From NCBI GenBank assembly GCA_030429235.1, contig JAUIDB010000006.1, positions 124,001 through 188,000 on the forward strand: a stretch of 64,000 nucleotides of DNA, written 5' to 3'. A program made the translations under genes and the position numbers. The notes beneath the pieces are model-generated. The model was given only the letters and a program-made list of their open reading frames with translations, did not search any database and was not told the DNA's origin. Origin of the DNA: Thermoanaerobaculia bacterium. Its GTDB lineage: Bacteria > Acidobacteriota > Thermoanaerobaculia > Multivoradales > JAIOJS01. Shown here one piece after another: positions 1 to 9,686 of this stretch. Position 1 is the stretch's first letter, and every line of letters starts with the position of its first letter.

Positions 1-147
1 GCCGACCGGCGGTGCCATCGTTGAAGTGAGGGTCATCGTCGTCTCCACAATAGGTCCCTACGGACCGGGAAGGAGGATATTCCATGGAGACGCGTTCGAG
101 GCGGCGAAGCGTTGGACATCCGGGCTCGGGCACGGGAGACTAACGCT

Positions 148-1062
148 ATGGATCCGACCTTCTCGATCGTCATACCCACTTGGAATCGAATGGATACCCT
201 ACCCGAGGTGATGGCGGCAGTGGAGGATCAGATCGCCGATCGGGCCGCGGAGCTGATCGTGGTCGACGATGGATCGACGGACGAAACCGCGGGGTTTCTG
301 CAGCGTCGTCCGCAGACCGATCGGTTTCGGTGGGTGAGGCAGGAAAACCAGGGGCCGGCGGCGGCGCGCAACGCTGGCGTAGCTCTAGCCCGAGGACAGC
401 GGGTGGCCTTTCTCGGGGACGACACCGTACCGGAGCCGGGATGGCTCGAGGCGCATGGTCGCGCCGCCGAAAGCCACGGCGTAAGGGACGAGGTCGCGGT
501 TCTTGGGTACACCGCCTGGCACCCGCGGGTACGGCTGACCCGATTCCTGAAGTACATCAACGACTACGGCCTGCAATTCGGCTATGCGCTGATCGATGAT
601 CCCGAGCAGGTGCCGTTCAACTTCTTCTACACCTCGAACATCTCGCTGCCGCGCGCGCTGTTGATCGAGGAGCCCATGGATACGGGGTTTCCCTATGCCG
701 CTTGGGAAGACACCGAGCTCTCGTATCGCTTGCAGCGGCGAGGTCTGCGGATGGTCTACGAACCGCAGGCTCGGGTTCTGCACGACCACCCGACCGACTT
801 CGACCGCTTTACTCAGCGTCAGGAAAAGGCGGGCTATTGCGCGGTGGTGTTCTTTCGTCGGCACCCCGAACTGGGAGGGTTCCTCGGCCTCTCCGCCGAG
901 GGTCCTCCGGACCTCCCACCCAGGGGCCGGCAGCGGGTGCGGGAATGGTTGGTCCGAACCTTGCAGAGACTTCCATTGACAACGCCGACGCTGTGGGAAG
1001 ACGCCCTGCGGTACCATTACATACGAGGTCTTCGGCGCGGCTGGAAGGAGATGACACCATGA
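148..1062 (+). CDS. Family 2 glycosyltransferase
   Basis: ORF with FSIVIPTWNRMDTLPEVMAAVEDQ...ELIVVDDGSTDET, the GT-A/GT2 N-terminus; ATG at 148 chosen over the upstream start; ATGA overlap with the next gene. Confidence 0.88.
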   Translation: MDPTFSIVIPTWNRMDTLPEVMAAVEDQIADRAAELIVVDDGSTDETAGFLQRRPQTDRFRWVRQENQGPAAARNAGVALARGQRVAFLGDDTVPEPGWLEAHGRAAESHGVRDEVAVLGYTAWHPRVRLTRFLKYINDYGLQFGYALIDDPEQVPFNFFYTSNISLPRALLIEEPMDTGFPYAAWEDTELSYRLQRRGLRMVYEPQARVLHDHPTDFDRFTQRQEKAGYCAVVFFRRHPELGGFLGLSAEGPPDLPPRGRQRVREWLVRTLQRLPLTTPTLWEDALRYHYIRGLRRGWKEMTP

Positions 1063-2342
1063 AGAAGTTCGTGACCCAAACCAGGCCTCAGAGCCTACTG
1101 ATCGCGGGAGCCGCGGCCTTACTGCTGTTCGCGACTCCGCTGCCTACCTCTGCCAAGGAGCGGCGTAGTGCGGAGGCGAAGCGGCCGTCGCACGGTGCTT
1201 CGGCTACCCGCCCCGCCACTACCTCCAGCTCCTCGGGGTCTGCCTCCAGCGGCCGAACCCGCGTCGGCAGCTCAACCAGTGGTCGGAGTGCAACTCCGCA
1301 GCGACGTGGTAGCGGACAGGCCGCGACGAGTTCGAGTTCCCGCCGCAGCCATGCCAGCTCGTCGAGTGGCGCGCGGACCCGGGTCCATGACTCGGTGGGA
1401 CGCCACCGCCATCCCCACCGGGGACCGCATAGCTACCGCTACTCCCCGTATCGCTATCGAGGTCACTACGGCTATCGGTACGTCCCCTACTACGGCTGGG
1501 TGTACGGTTCCGACTGGGCCTACGATAGCTACTGGGGCCGCTACTACCGTCCGTTCTGGGGCGGCTGGTGGGGTAGCTACTGGGATTGGTTCTTCTACAC
1601 CGGCTACACGCCGCGGGCGACCCGAGTCGCTGCGCGGTCGGGAGGTTACGTCTCCCGCTCGGGTGCACTGGACCTCGATGTTTCGCCCGAGGAGGCCGAG
1701 ATCTGGATCGACGGGGAGTACCTCGGGCAGGCCGACGACTACGACGGCTTCCCTGAGTATCTGTGGCTGCCCGCGGGAGATGTCACCGTAACCTACTACC
1801 TGGATGGCTACGAAACCCTGACCCGTGACTACACCCTGCGTCCGGGGGACGTCCGGCGGGTGCGGGACAAGCTGCGCCCAGGGAACTCGGTCCATCCCCG
1901 CGACCTGTACCAGGACCCAGAGCCAACCCGCAATCAGCCCCGACCCTACTCGGGAGCTTCGACCTATCGCGAAGACCGAGAGATCCGGAACTCCGAGCGA
2001 CGGGGAGAAGCTGAGCGTCGGCGCGCCGCCGAGGAAGGCTGGAGAGAGCGCGAGGCGCGGACCGAGTCCGGCGAAGGAACTCGCCCGGCGATGAGCTACG
2101 AGGAACTCGACGGTGTGGGCCGGCTCCATCTGACCGTGGACCCCGACGACGCATCGGTGTACCTGGACGGGGTCTTCCTCGGCCTGGCCCGAGAGTTGAG
2201 TCAGCTGTCGGCGGGACTGGTCGTCGCGCCGGGCGATCACGTGCTGCAGATCGTCCGCCCGGGGTACGAAGACGAGAGCGAGGACTTCTCGGTCGAGAGC
2301 GAAGAGTCGATCGAGATCGAGATCGCGCTCGATCGCGACTAG
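1059..2342 (+). CDS. Secreted protein with two PEGA-like domains and a Ser/Arg- and Tyr/Trp/Gly-rich region
   Basis: Signal peptide MKKFVTQTRPQSLLIAGAAALLLFATPLPTSA; repeats LDLDVSPEEAEIWIDGEYLGQA... and LHLTVDPDDASVYLDGVFLGLA...; ATG at 1059. Confidence 0.8.
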   Translation: MKKFVTQTRPQSLLIAGAAALLLFATPLPTSAKERRSAEAKRPSHGASATRPATTSSSSGSASSGRTRVGSSTSGRSATPQRRGSGQAATSSSSRRSHASSSSGARTRVHDSVGRHRHPHRGPHSYRYSPYRYRGHYGYRYVPYYGWVYGSDWAYDSYWGRYYRPFWGGWWGSYWDWFFYTGYTPRATRVAARSGGYVSRSGALDLDVSPEEAEIWIDGEYLGQADDYDGFPEYLWLPAGDVTVTYYLDGYETLTRDYTLRPGDVRRVRDKLRPGNSVHPRDLYQDPEPTRNQPRPYSGASTYREDREIRNSERRGEAERRRAAEEGWREREARTESGEGTRPAMSYEELDGVGRLHLTVDPDDASVYLDGVFLGLARELSQLSAGLVVAPGDHVLQIVRPGYEDESEDFSVESEESIEIEIALDRD

Positions 2343-2360
2343 ACCTGAGTCGCGTGGGGT

Positions 2361-2389
2361 GGGCCACTCTCGCGTCGAGAGAGTGGCCC
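2361..2389. terminator. Strong hairpin in a convergent intergenic gap (11-bp stem, no T-tract)
   Basis: GGGCCACTCTC-gcgtcga-GAGAGTGGCCC directly after the stop at 2342. Confidence 0.5.
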
Positions 2390-2403
2390 CGCCCCGCCGT
2401 CCC

Positions 2404-3120
2404 TCAGTTCTCGAGGGGAAGCAATCGAAACTCGGTGTGTGCCCAGCGGCTGGTGGCGAGTTCCACCGCAAGGTCGGTGGCGTCCGGGTAGTGGCGGTTC
2501 GCGATGCGTCGGCTCGCCACCGAGAAGCGAGTCGCTCCGGCCAGGGGAAACGGTTCGAGGTAGAGTTCCTGGTCGCGCCAGAGGCCGTGCCAGCGGTCGA
2601 CGGAGCAGGGACCCGGCTCGCCGATACAGAGAAGGAGAGAGAGCTGATCGGCCAACTGCAACCAGCGGTAGTCGGATTCGAGGACCTCGCGTTCCTCGAA
2701 CCTCGGCTCGAGTCTCTCCGTCATCTCCTCTTCCAGCGCCTCACCGAGGGCCGAGGCGACCGGACTCGGGTTGTGCGTCGTCAGCTCGAAGGAGTGCCGG
2801 AGCACGAGGAGTCGGGCCCAGGGATCATCGGCCACGGCTCCGCTCGAGGGCTGAGCACTGCGCTGCCACGCTTCCACCCTCAGCTCGAGAGGAAGCGAGA
2901 CGAAGTCCAGGGGTTCTCCCGAGGCGCCGACCCTCGGCGCGGCGTCCAGTCCCTGCCATCCGTCGTCGTGGTGTCGGGTCGCCGTCAGGAGGGCGGATCT
3001 CCGGGGATGCTGCACGAGTTCGGGAACCCGCCACAGGCTCAACAGGTCGGCGGCAAGTTTGGCGTGGTCTCCTTGGGTGACGACCCGTAGTGTGGCATCA
3101 TCTACTTTCTTCACTAGCAT
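2404..3120 (-). CDS. DUF3891 family protein
   Basis: MLVKKVDDATLRVVTQGDHAKLAADLLSLWRVP...LLTATRHHDDGWQGLDAAP matches the DUF3891 pattern. Confidence 0.7.
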   Translation of the reverse strand: MLVKKVDDATLRVVTQGDHAKLAADLLSLWRVPELVQHPRRSALLTATRHHDDGWQGLDAAPRVGASGEPLDFVSLPLELRVEAWQRSAQPSSGAVADDPWARLLVLRHSFELTTHNPSPVASALGEALEEEMTERLEPRFEEREVLESDYRWLQLADQLSLLLCIGEPGPCSVDRWHGLWRDQELYLEPFPLAGATRFSVASRRIANRHYPDATDLAVELATSRWAHTEFRLLPLEN

Positions 3121-3204
3121 TGCGTGTCCCTCGGAGGGTCTGTCCCGTCGTGGGGCATAGTAGGATACTTTCTGATCACCACAACCGCTCTTTAGGAGAA
3201 TCCC

Positions 3205-3807
3205 ATGAAGCGAAGTCTAGTTCTCTCCCTGTCGCTAGCCCTGGGTGTCGCCGCCCTGGCGCCGTCCCTGGCTTCCGCCGAGAAGCCGCGTATCGCCGTG
3301 CTCGAGTTCAAGAGCAAAGCCGACAATACCTGGTGGTACAACAACGGTGCGGCAGCAGCTCAGGATGTTTTCGTCACCGAGTTGGTCAAGAGCGGCAAGT
3401 TCCGCGTCATCGAGCGGGAACAGCTAGCGGCCCTCTTGCGCGAGAAGAACCTGTCGATCTCTGGAGACGTCGATCCGTCGACTGCAGTACGAGCCGGCCG
3501 CTTGCTCGGTGTTGACTATCTGCTCACCGGAGCCCTGACCGAATACGGCTCCTCGACCAACGAGGTCAGCGGAGGCTGGCGCTTCCAGGCCAAGAAGAAG
3601 AACTTCTCGGCGGCCATGAACGCTCGTCTCATCCACACCGAAACCGGAGAGATCGTGTGGGCGGACGAGGGCTCGGCGGAAGAGGGTTCGTTCAAGCTGA
3701 AGGTCCACGGCGTCGGCGGTGGCGTCGATGACAACAAGATGTTCGACAAGGTTCTCAAGCCGATCATCCAAGAGTTGGCCGCGAGCCTCAAGGCCGCTGA
3801 TATCTGA
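3205..3807 (+). CDS. CsgG/HfaB-like secreted protein
   Basis: Signal peptide; KPRIAVLEFKSKADN...FVTELVKSGKFRVIEREQLAALLREKNL...AGRLLGVDYLLTGALTEYG. Confidence 0.75.
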   Translation: MKRSLVLSLSLALGVAALAPSLASAEKPRIAVLEFKSKADNTWWYNNGAAAAQDVFVTELVKSGKFRVIEREQLAALLREKNLSISGDVDPSTAVRAGRLLGVDYLLTGALTEYGSSTNEVSGGWRFQAKKKNFSAAMNARLIHTETGEIVWADEGSAEEGSFKLKVHGVGGGVDDNKMFDKVLKPIIQELAASLKAADI

Positions 3808-3860
3808 TTCGGGGCGAGGCGGTCCACGACCGGGTCGCCTCCTCCGCATGCACTGAGAGA

Positions 3861-3888
3861 AGGGCACCCTGGATCGGGGTGCCCTTTT
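3861..3888 (+). terminator. Rho-independent terminator after the CsgG-like gene
   Basis: AGGGCACCC-tggatcg-GGGTGCCCT followed by TTT. Confidence 0.8.
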
Positions 3889-3920
3889 CGTTCGCCCAGT
3901 GGACGCACCACGGAGATTCC

Positions 3921-4256
3921 ATGGCCTACTTCAATCAAGCGCTCGGGCTGAGACCCGGTGAGGACGATCACTCGGTGGTGCTGGACACCAAACCGGAACA
4001 TCAGGTGGCGCCCGATGTCATCCACTTTGCCGTGTTGACCACTGTCGCCGAGGTCTCGGCGGCCCAGACGGTCGGTGCCTCGGTGGTTCCGGCCAACTTG
4101 ACGATCCACCTGCTCGATCGGGCGCGACCCGGCCGACTGGTGGGCCGCGGTCGGCTCGTACGCAAAGGAGGGCGGCTGGCTGTGGCCGAAGGCGACGTGC
4201 GGCAGGATGGCCGACTCGTGGCCAAGGCGACGATTACCTTCGCCATCTTGGGTTAG
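3921..4256 (+). CDS. PaaI-type hotdog thioesterase
   Basis: HQVAPDVIHFAVLTTVAEVSAAQTVGASVVPANLTIHLLDRARPGRLVGRGRLVRKGGRLAVAEGDV; start moved past the terminator hairpin. Confidence 0.7.
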   Translation: MAYFNQALGLRPGEDDHSVVLDTKPEHQVAPDVIHFAVLTTVAEVSAAQTVGASVVPANLTIHLLDRARPGRLVGRGRLVRKGGRLAVAEGDVRQDGRLVAKATITFAILG

Positions 4257-4296
4257 CCTCCACGGGAACCTTTGCGCCGCTGGTTCGTTACAGTGA

Positions 4297-4938
4297 GTGA
4301 TGGTGATCGCCGCTCTCGAATCCGACTCGACCGCCGACGCGATTTCGCTCTCGGCCACCCGGGAAACTCCGCCGCCTCCAGCCGAGCAGGAGGATCGGTG
4401 GATGGTCGCCCTGCAGCAGGGAGACTGCCAGGCGTTCTCGAAGATCGTGGAGCGCCATCAGGGGCGCCTCGTGGGATACCTGACGCGCCTCACGGGAGAC
4501 CTGGATCGGGCCGAGGACCTGGCGCAGGAGGCCTTCCTCCGGCTATTCCGCTCGGTCGACAGCTATCGTCCCCAGGGGCAACTCTCGGCCTACCTGTTTC
4601 GGATCGCTACCAACCTTCTGCGCTCGGAGGAGCGCCGTCGCACGCGCTGGCGACATCTCGAGCCGATCTTCCGGTCGGGCCAACGGCTTCAAGCATCTCC
4701 TACCGCCCCTGACGAACTGCTGGGAAGTGAGATCCAGCGACGCCTGCGACGCGCCATCGCCGCGCTACCGCTGACCTATCGTTTGCCGCTGGTTCTCTAC
4801 GAGATGGAGGACTGGAGCTGCCAGGAGATTTCCCAGCTTTTGAATTGTCGCGAAGGCACCATCAAGTCGCGGTTGTTTCGAGCCCGTCAGAAGCTGAAAG
4901 AGACCATGACCCCCTACTGGAAGGGAGGTACTGAATGA
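4297..4938 (+). CDS. ECF-type RNA polymerase sigma factor
   Basis: DLAQEAFLRLFRSVDSY (region 2) and ALPLTYRLPLVLYEMEDWSCQEISQLLNCREGTIKSRLFRARQKLKE (region 4). Confidence 0.9.
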   Translation: MMVIAALESDSTADAISLSATRETPPPPAEQEDRWMVALQQGDCQAFSKIVERHQGRLVGYLTRLTGDLDRAEDLAQEAFLRLFRSVDSYRPQGQLSAYLFRIATNLLRSEERRRTRWRHLEPIFRSGQRLQASPTAPDELLGSEIQRRLRRAIAALPLTYRLPLVLYEMEDWSCQEISQLLNCREGTIKSRLFRARQKLKETMTPYWKGGTE

Positions 4939-5354
4939 ACGACCCACGACGAAGTCTCGACGATCGAGAACTACGGAGGCTCTTGCGAGGGCTTCCGACC
5001 GTCGCCCCTCGCGCCGAATTCAGGGAGCGGGTCGAACGAGCCGCAACCAACCGCACGGTGACTCCGGCTCGGCATCCTCGCTCCTGGTCGTGGCTCGCGG
5101 CCGCGGCCCTGGCACTGATGTTGGTCGGAGCCGCGAGCTGGCGCTGGTCCGAGGTGCAGCAGGATCGAGAACAGCAAGCCGAGATCGAGGCGTTGCGCCA
5201 GGAATCCGATCGCCTGGCGCGCGAGATCCACCGGCTCCGTCAGAGTGCGGACGCCGCTCCTGTGGTCTATCTGGGCGGTACCGAGGATGTCGACTACGTG
5301 ATCGACCTGGCGCGCCTACCGGCTTCGGGGCAGATCCGGACCGCGGGACTATGA
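4935..5354 (+). CDS. Single-TM protein, probable anti-sigma partner
   Basis: ATGA overlap with the sigma gene; cytosolic N-terminus, one TM (WSWLAAAALALMLVGAASW), C-terminal coiled coil. Confidence 0.55.
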   Translation: MNDPRRSLDDRELRRLLRGLPTVAPRAEFRERVERAATNRTVTPARHPRSWSWLAAAALALMLVGAASWRWSEVQQDREQQAEIEALRQESDRLAREIHRLRQSADAAPVVYLGGTEDVDYVIDLARLPASGQIRTAGL

Positions 5355-6235
5355 GCACGCCCGTGCGCATCGGCATCCGCTGGGGGATTGCGATCGCGAT
5401 GGCGCTCGGACTCGGCGCGGTGGCGTACGCGGCGCAAGATCAGGCGAAGCCGCCGGCAACGATCGAAGAACAGAACCGAGACGCGACGCGCAACTCCTTC
5501 GTCTGGCGTTTCGATGCCTCGGACGAGGGGACCCTGAAGGACGTCGTCCGCCATCGCGGTAACGGCATGGTGGTTCTCGAGGGGGCCGAGGGGAAGCCAC
5601 TGATGCTGCCCCTGGGTCATCGCGGCTACCTCGGAGTGCACGTCGCAGCGCTGACGCCGGAGCTGAGGGTCCACCTCGGTGGAGTCGGCGACCGGGGGGT
5701 CCTGGTGGCTCGGGTGATGGCGGAGAGCCCCGCCGAGCGAGCGGGGCTGGCGGTGGGAGACCTGCTGCTCGAGGTCGACGACGAACCGGTCGAGATCGAC
5801 TGGGACCTGAAGCGCCTGATCGCTCCGAAACAGGGGGGTGACCCCGTTCGGCTGACGATCGTTCGCGACGGAGCTCGATGGGTCTTGGAGGCTCAACTGG
5901 AGAGTCGCCGTTCCCGGACCCTCGATCTGGCACCCTTGCTCCGCACCGACGAGCAAGGACGTACACTGTTGGTGACCCCACATCGGCCGCTCGAGTTCCG
6001 TGGACCGACGCAGATCCGGGTCGATGTCGACCCCGGTGCACGCGAGGACACGACGATCCACTTCGAGCGGGCTTTCGGGGGCGCTCTCGAAGCCCTCAAG
6101 GACGAAGATCTGAACGAGTTGGTCGGGGAACAGGCGGAAACTCGGCGGGCACTCGAAGCGCGCATCGAGTACCTGGAGCGACGACTGCAAGAGATCGAGG
6201 CTCAGCTCGAAGCGCAAGAGTCCGAGCAGCCCTGA
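5351..6235 (+). CDS. PDZ domain protein with C-terminal coiled coil
   Basis: GYLGVHVAALTPELRVHLGG...GVLVARVMAESPAERAGLAVGDLLLEVDDEPVEIDWDLKRLI. Confidence 0.8.
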   Translation: MSTPVRIGIRWGIAIAMALGLGAVAYAAQDQAKPPATIEEQNRDATRNSFVWRFDASDEGTLKDVVRHRGNGMVVLEGAEGKPLMLPLGHRGYLGVHVAALTPELRVHLGGVGDRGVLVARVMAESPAERAGLAVGDLLLEVDDEPVEIDWDLKRLIAPKQGGDPVRLTIVRDGARWVLEAQLESRRSRTLDLAPLLRTDEQGRTLLVTPHRPLEFRGPTQIRVDVDPGAREDTTIHFERAFGGALEALKDEDLNELVGEQAETRRALEARIEYLERRLQEIEAQLEAQESEQP

Positions 6236-6363
6236 TCCCTCGGCGGCCCCCGGCTTCGCACCGAGCCGGCGTCGCGTCCAGGCACCAGCACGGCGCGTGC
6301 TAGCATCCCGCAGCCGGTCGTCCTCTCGGAGCCGGGCCCCATCACCACTCAACGAGGGATCGC

Positions 6364-8145
6364 ATGCAGCGTAGATTCACCGCCGTGGCGGCCACTGTGG
6401 CCGCGCTCCTCTTTCTCGCCGCAGGATCGTGGGCCACAGACACGGCCGCACCGGAAGCCAAGGTCCCGGTCGAGAGCTTCACGCTCGACAACGGCATGCG
6501 GTTCCTGGTCGTCGAGCGACCCGATCAGACCACGGTTTCGGCCGGTTGGGTGGCCCATGTGGGCTCGGCCAACGAGCGACCTGGGATCACCGGACTCGCA
6601 CATCTCTTCGAACACATGCTGTTCAAGGGTACGCGGACGATCGGTACCACCGACATCGAGCGGGATCTCGAGGTGATCGCCGAGCAGGAGGCGATCCAGG
6701 AGGAGCTGCGGAAACACTACCGGCGCCAGCGTGAGCGGGCCCGGCGGGGAGAGATCGAGGATCCCTTCGATCCCGCCAGTCGAACCCCCGAGATGATCGA
6801 ACTGCAGAGCCAGTTCGATGCCCTGGTCGAAGAGCAGCGCTCCCTCATGATCAAGGACGAGTTCGACCAGCTCTACACCGAAGCCGGAGCCTCGGGCATG
6901 AACGCGTTCACCACCGAGGATCTGACCGGCTACTTCGTTACCGTGCCCGCCAACAAGCTGGAACTCTGGTTCTGGATGGAATCCGATCGCCTCTACGAAC
7001 CGGTGTTTCGTGAGTTCTACTCCGAGCGCGACGTCGTGCACGAGGAACGTCGGATGCGCACCGAGTCCACGCCGACTGGAGAGTTCGACGAGCTGCTGTC
7101 GGCGATGTTCTGGCAGTCCCATCCGTACAGCTGGCCGGTCGTCGGCTGGCCCTCCGACCTGCGAGTGATCAGCCAACAGCAGGCTCAGGAGTTCTTCGAC
7201 ACGTACTACGCCCCCAACAACCTCACCGCCGTGTTGGTCGGGAACTTCGATCGTGAGAAGGTCGAGGTCCTGGCCAAGCGCTACTTTGGTCGCCTCGAGC
7301 GAGGGGCGATCGAGCCGCCAGATGTCGTGACCCTGGAGATGACTCAGGTGGCCGAGAAGCGGATGAACGCCGAGTGCGACTGTCAGCCCCAGGTTTCGGT
7401 GCAGTACCACACGGTCCCCTTCCATCACGTCGACTCCTATGCTCTGGACGTGCTCGCAGGGGTGCTGAACGGGCGCACGGGAAGGCTCTACAAGTCGCTG
7501 GTGCTCGACCAGCAGATCGCGACGTCCGCTTCGGCGTCTCAGGAGTCCAACAAGTACGCGGGTTCCTTTGGGGTGGGGATCGAAGCCAAGGGCGATCATC
7601 AACCCGAGGCCCTCGAACTGGCGTGGTATCGGGAGCTCGAGCGGCTTCAGAACGAGCTGGTCCCCGACCGGGAGCTGCAGAAGGTCAAGAACCAGATCGA
7701 GGCCGATGCCTTCCGTGGCCTCCAGAGTCCCTTCTTCCTCCTCGTGCAGCTAATCTTCTACGACGGGTTGGGACACTGGGAGTATCTGAACGAGTGGTCC
7801 GACCTGACCAGGGCGGTTACGGCCGAGGATATTCAGCGGGTGGCCCAGACCTACTTCGCGGCGGAGAACCGCGTGGTCGGGCTCTACGACCGCAAGGCCG
7901 GAACGGTGGAGATGGAGATGCCGGACGGTTTCGATGACCTGCCGCCGGAGGTCCACGAGATGGTGCGCACGCAGGCGCGTCAGATTCGTCAGATGGACGA
8001 CGTCGAAGCGCTGGCGGCGATGGTGTCGGCGGCGGGAGAACAACTCGAGGCGATGGAGAGTCCGAGGAAAGAGATCATGGGGGTGCTGGTCGAGGTGGCA
8101 CAGCAACGACTCGCCGAACTGACCGACTCCGGGGAGGAGAACTGA
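6364..8145 (+). CDS. M16 family zinc metallopeptidase, catalytic subunit
   Basis: Signal peptide; HLFEHMLFKGT (HxxEH) and downstream M16 features. Confidence 0.92.
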   Translation: MQRRFTAVAATVAALLFLAAGSWATDTAAPEAKVPVESFTLDNGMRFLVVERPDQTTVSAGWVAHVGSANERPGITGLAHLFEHMLFKGTRTIGTTDIERDLEVIAEQEAIQEELRKHYRRQRERARRGEIEDPFDPASRTPEMIELQSQFDALVEEQRSLMIKDEFDQLYTEAGASGMNAFTTEDLTGYFVTVPANKLELWFWMESDRLYEPVFREFYSERDVVHEERRMRTESTPTGEFDELLSAMFWQSHPYSWPVVGWPSDLRVISQQQAQEFFDTYYAPNNLTAVLVGNFDREKVEVLAKRYFGRLERGAIEPPDVVTLEMTQVAEKRMNAECDCQPQVSVQYHTVPFHHVDSYALDVLAGVLNGRTGRLYKSLVLDQQIATSASASQESNKYAGSFGVGIEAKGDHQPEALELAWYRELERLQNELVPDRELQKVKNQIEADAFRGLQSPFFLLVQLIFYDGLGHWEYLNEWSDLTRAVTAEDIQRVAQTYFAAENRVVGLYDRKAGTVEMEMPDGFDDLPPEVHEMVRTQARQIRQMDDVEALAAMVSAAGEQLEAMESPRKEIMGVLVEVAQQRLAELTDSGEEN

Positions 8146-9656
8146 TGAGCCTGCACCGACGACTCACCCAACTGACGCTGGCCGCCAGTGTAGGTCTCCT
8201 GTCGACTGCCGCACTTGCGGCTGGCGAGATCCCTGGTCATCCGCGGGATCTCTCCTACGGCGAGCTGCGCTTCGAGGTGCCGAACGCGGACTCGCTGCGC
8301 CACGAACTCTCGAACGGGATTCCCGTGTACGTAGTCGAGGATCACTCCCTGCCCCTGGTGGATCTTTCGATCACCTTGCGGACCGGAGAGTTCCTCGAGA
8401 CCGAGGAGTCTCGGGGCGTCGCCGGTCTCACCGGGTCGATGATCCGCCAGGGCGGAACAGAGCGTCTGTCGGCCGAAGAGTTCGACGAGCAGGTCGATTT
8501 CCTCGCCGCACGCATGAGCACCAGCGGCGGGTCCACCAGCAGTGGTGCTTCGCTGAATTGCCTGTCGAACGCGCTCGACGACTCGTTGGACCTGTTCTTC
8601 GAGATGCTGAAGACGCCTGGTTTCCAGGCCGACCGTCTCGGCGTGGTCAAGGGCAACTTGCTGGAGGGGATGAAGCAGCGCAACGACGACCCGCGGACCA
8701 TCGCGGCTCGGGAGTGGAGTTGGCTCCTGAGGGGGCGGGATCACTTCAGCGCGAGTCAGCTGACCGCGGCCGAACTCGAGCAGATCGACGGCGAGGCACT
8801 TGCGGACTTCCATCGTCGCTACTGGCGACCAGAACAGATGATCGTGGCGGTGTCCGGTGCCGTCGACACTACCGCCATCCTGGCCGACCTCGAGCGGCGG
8901 TTGAACGAGTGGCCAGCGGCCCCGTCCGGTACGACCGAGGTGACCTGGCCGCCCACTGCACCAGAGTTCGAACCGGCCCCGGGCATCTACCACGTCGAGA
9001 AGGACATACCGCAGGGGCGCGTCTCGATTGGCCATCTGACCACGGTGTGGGAGGACTGGTCCGATCCAGAGGCTTACGCCGCCATGGTGATGAACGAGAT
9101 CCTCGGTGGAGGTGGTTTCATCTCGAGAATCACCAAGCGGATCCGGTCCGATGAGGGACTGGCGTACAGCGCTGGCTCGGGCTACAACCAGGGTACGTTC
9201 TGGCCCGGGACCTTCACGGTGGGCTACCAGTCGAAAAACCCGACGGTGGCGTTGGCGGCGAAGATCGCTCTCGAAGAGATCACTCGAATCCAGGACGAAC
9301 CGGTGAGCGACGAGGAGCTGGCCACGGCCAAGGCATCGTTTATCGATACCTTCCCTCGGCGCTTCGAGTCGGCGGCGGCCGTGGCCCGCACCTTCGCCCG
9401 GGACGAGTACATCGGGCGGTCACACGACTACTGGTACCACTATCGCGATCGTTTCGCCGCGGTCGACAAGGCGGCAGTACAGAAAGCGGCCCAGGAGCGG
9501 CTGCGCCCGGAGGACCTGGTGATGCTGATCGTGGGACCCTGGGAAGAGATCGGCCCGGGTGACGCGGATCAGCGCGCAGACATGAGTCAGATCCTGGGCG
9601 GCGAGGTGAATCACCTACCACTTCGCGATCCTCTCACCCTCGAAGCGATGCCCTAG
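8145..9656 (+). CDS. M16 family peptidase-like protein, non-catalytic partner
   Basis: M16 fold sequence (VAGLTGSMIRQGGTERLSAEEFDEQVDFLAA) without HxxEH; directly follows the active M16 gene. Confidence 0.88.
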   Translation: MSLHRRLTQLTLAASVGLLSTAALAAGEIPGHPRDLSYGELRFEVPNADSLRHELSNGIPVYVVEDHSLPLVDLSITLRTGEFLETEESRGVAGLTGSMIRQGGTERLSAEEFDEQVDFLAARMSTSGGSTSSGASLNCLSNALDDSLDLFFEMLKTPGFQADRLGVVKGNLLEGMKQRNDDPRTIAAREWSWLLRGRDHFSASQLTAAELEQIDGEALADFHRRYWRPEQMIVAVSGAVDTTAILADLERRLNEWPAAPSGTTEVTWPPTAPEFEPAPGIYHVEKDIPQGRVSIGHLTTVWEDWSDPEAYAAMVMNEILGGGGFISRITKRIRSDEGLAYSAGSGYNQGTFWPGTFTVGYQSKNPTVALAAKIALEEITRIQDEPVSDEELATAKASFIDTFPRRFESAAAVARTFARDEYIGRSHDYWYHYRDRFAAVDKAAVQKAAQERLRPEDLVMLIVGPWEEIGPGDADQRADMSQILGGEVNHLPLRDPLTLEAMP

Positions 9657-9686
9657 GGAGCCGGCCGGGGTCCGGCGAGGTTTGGT

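Noticed and set aside
1272-2471. 399-aa minus ORF across the PEGA gene
   Set aside because: Antisense to a signal-peptide PEGA protein; no domain signal.
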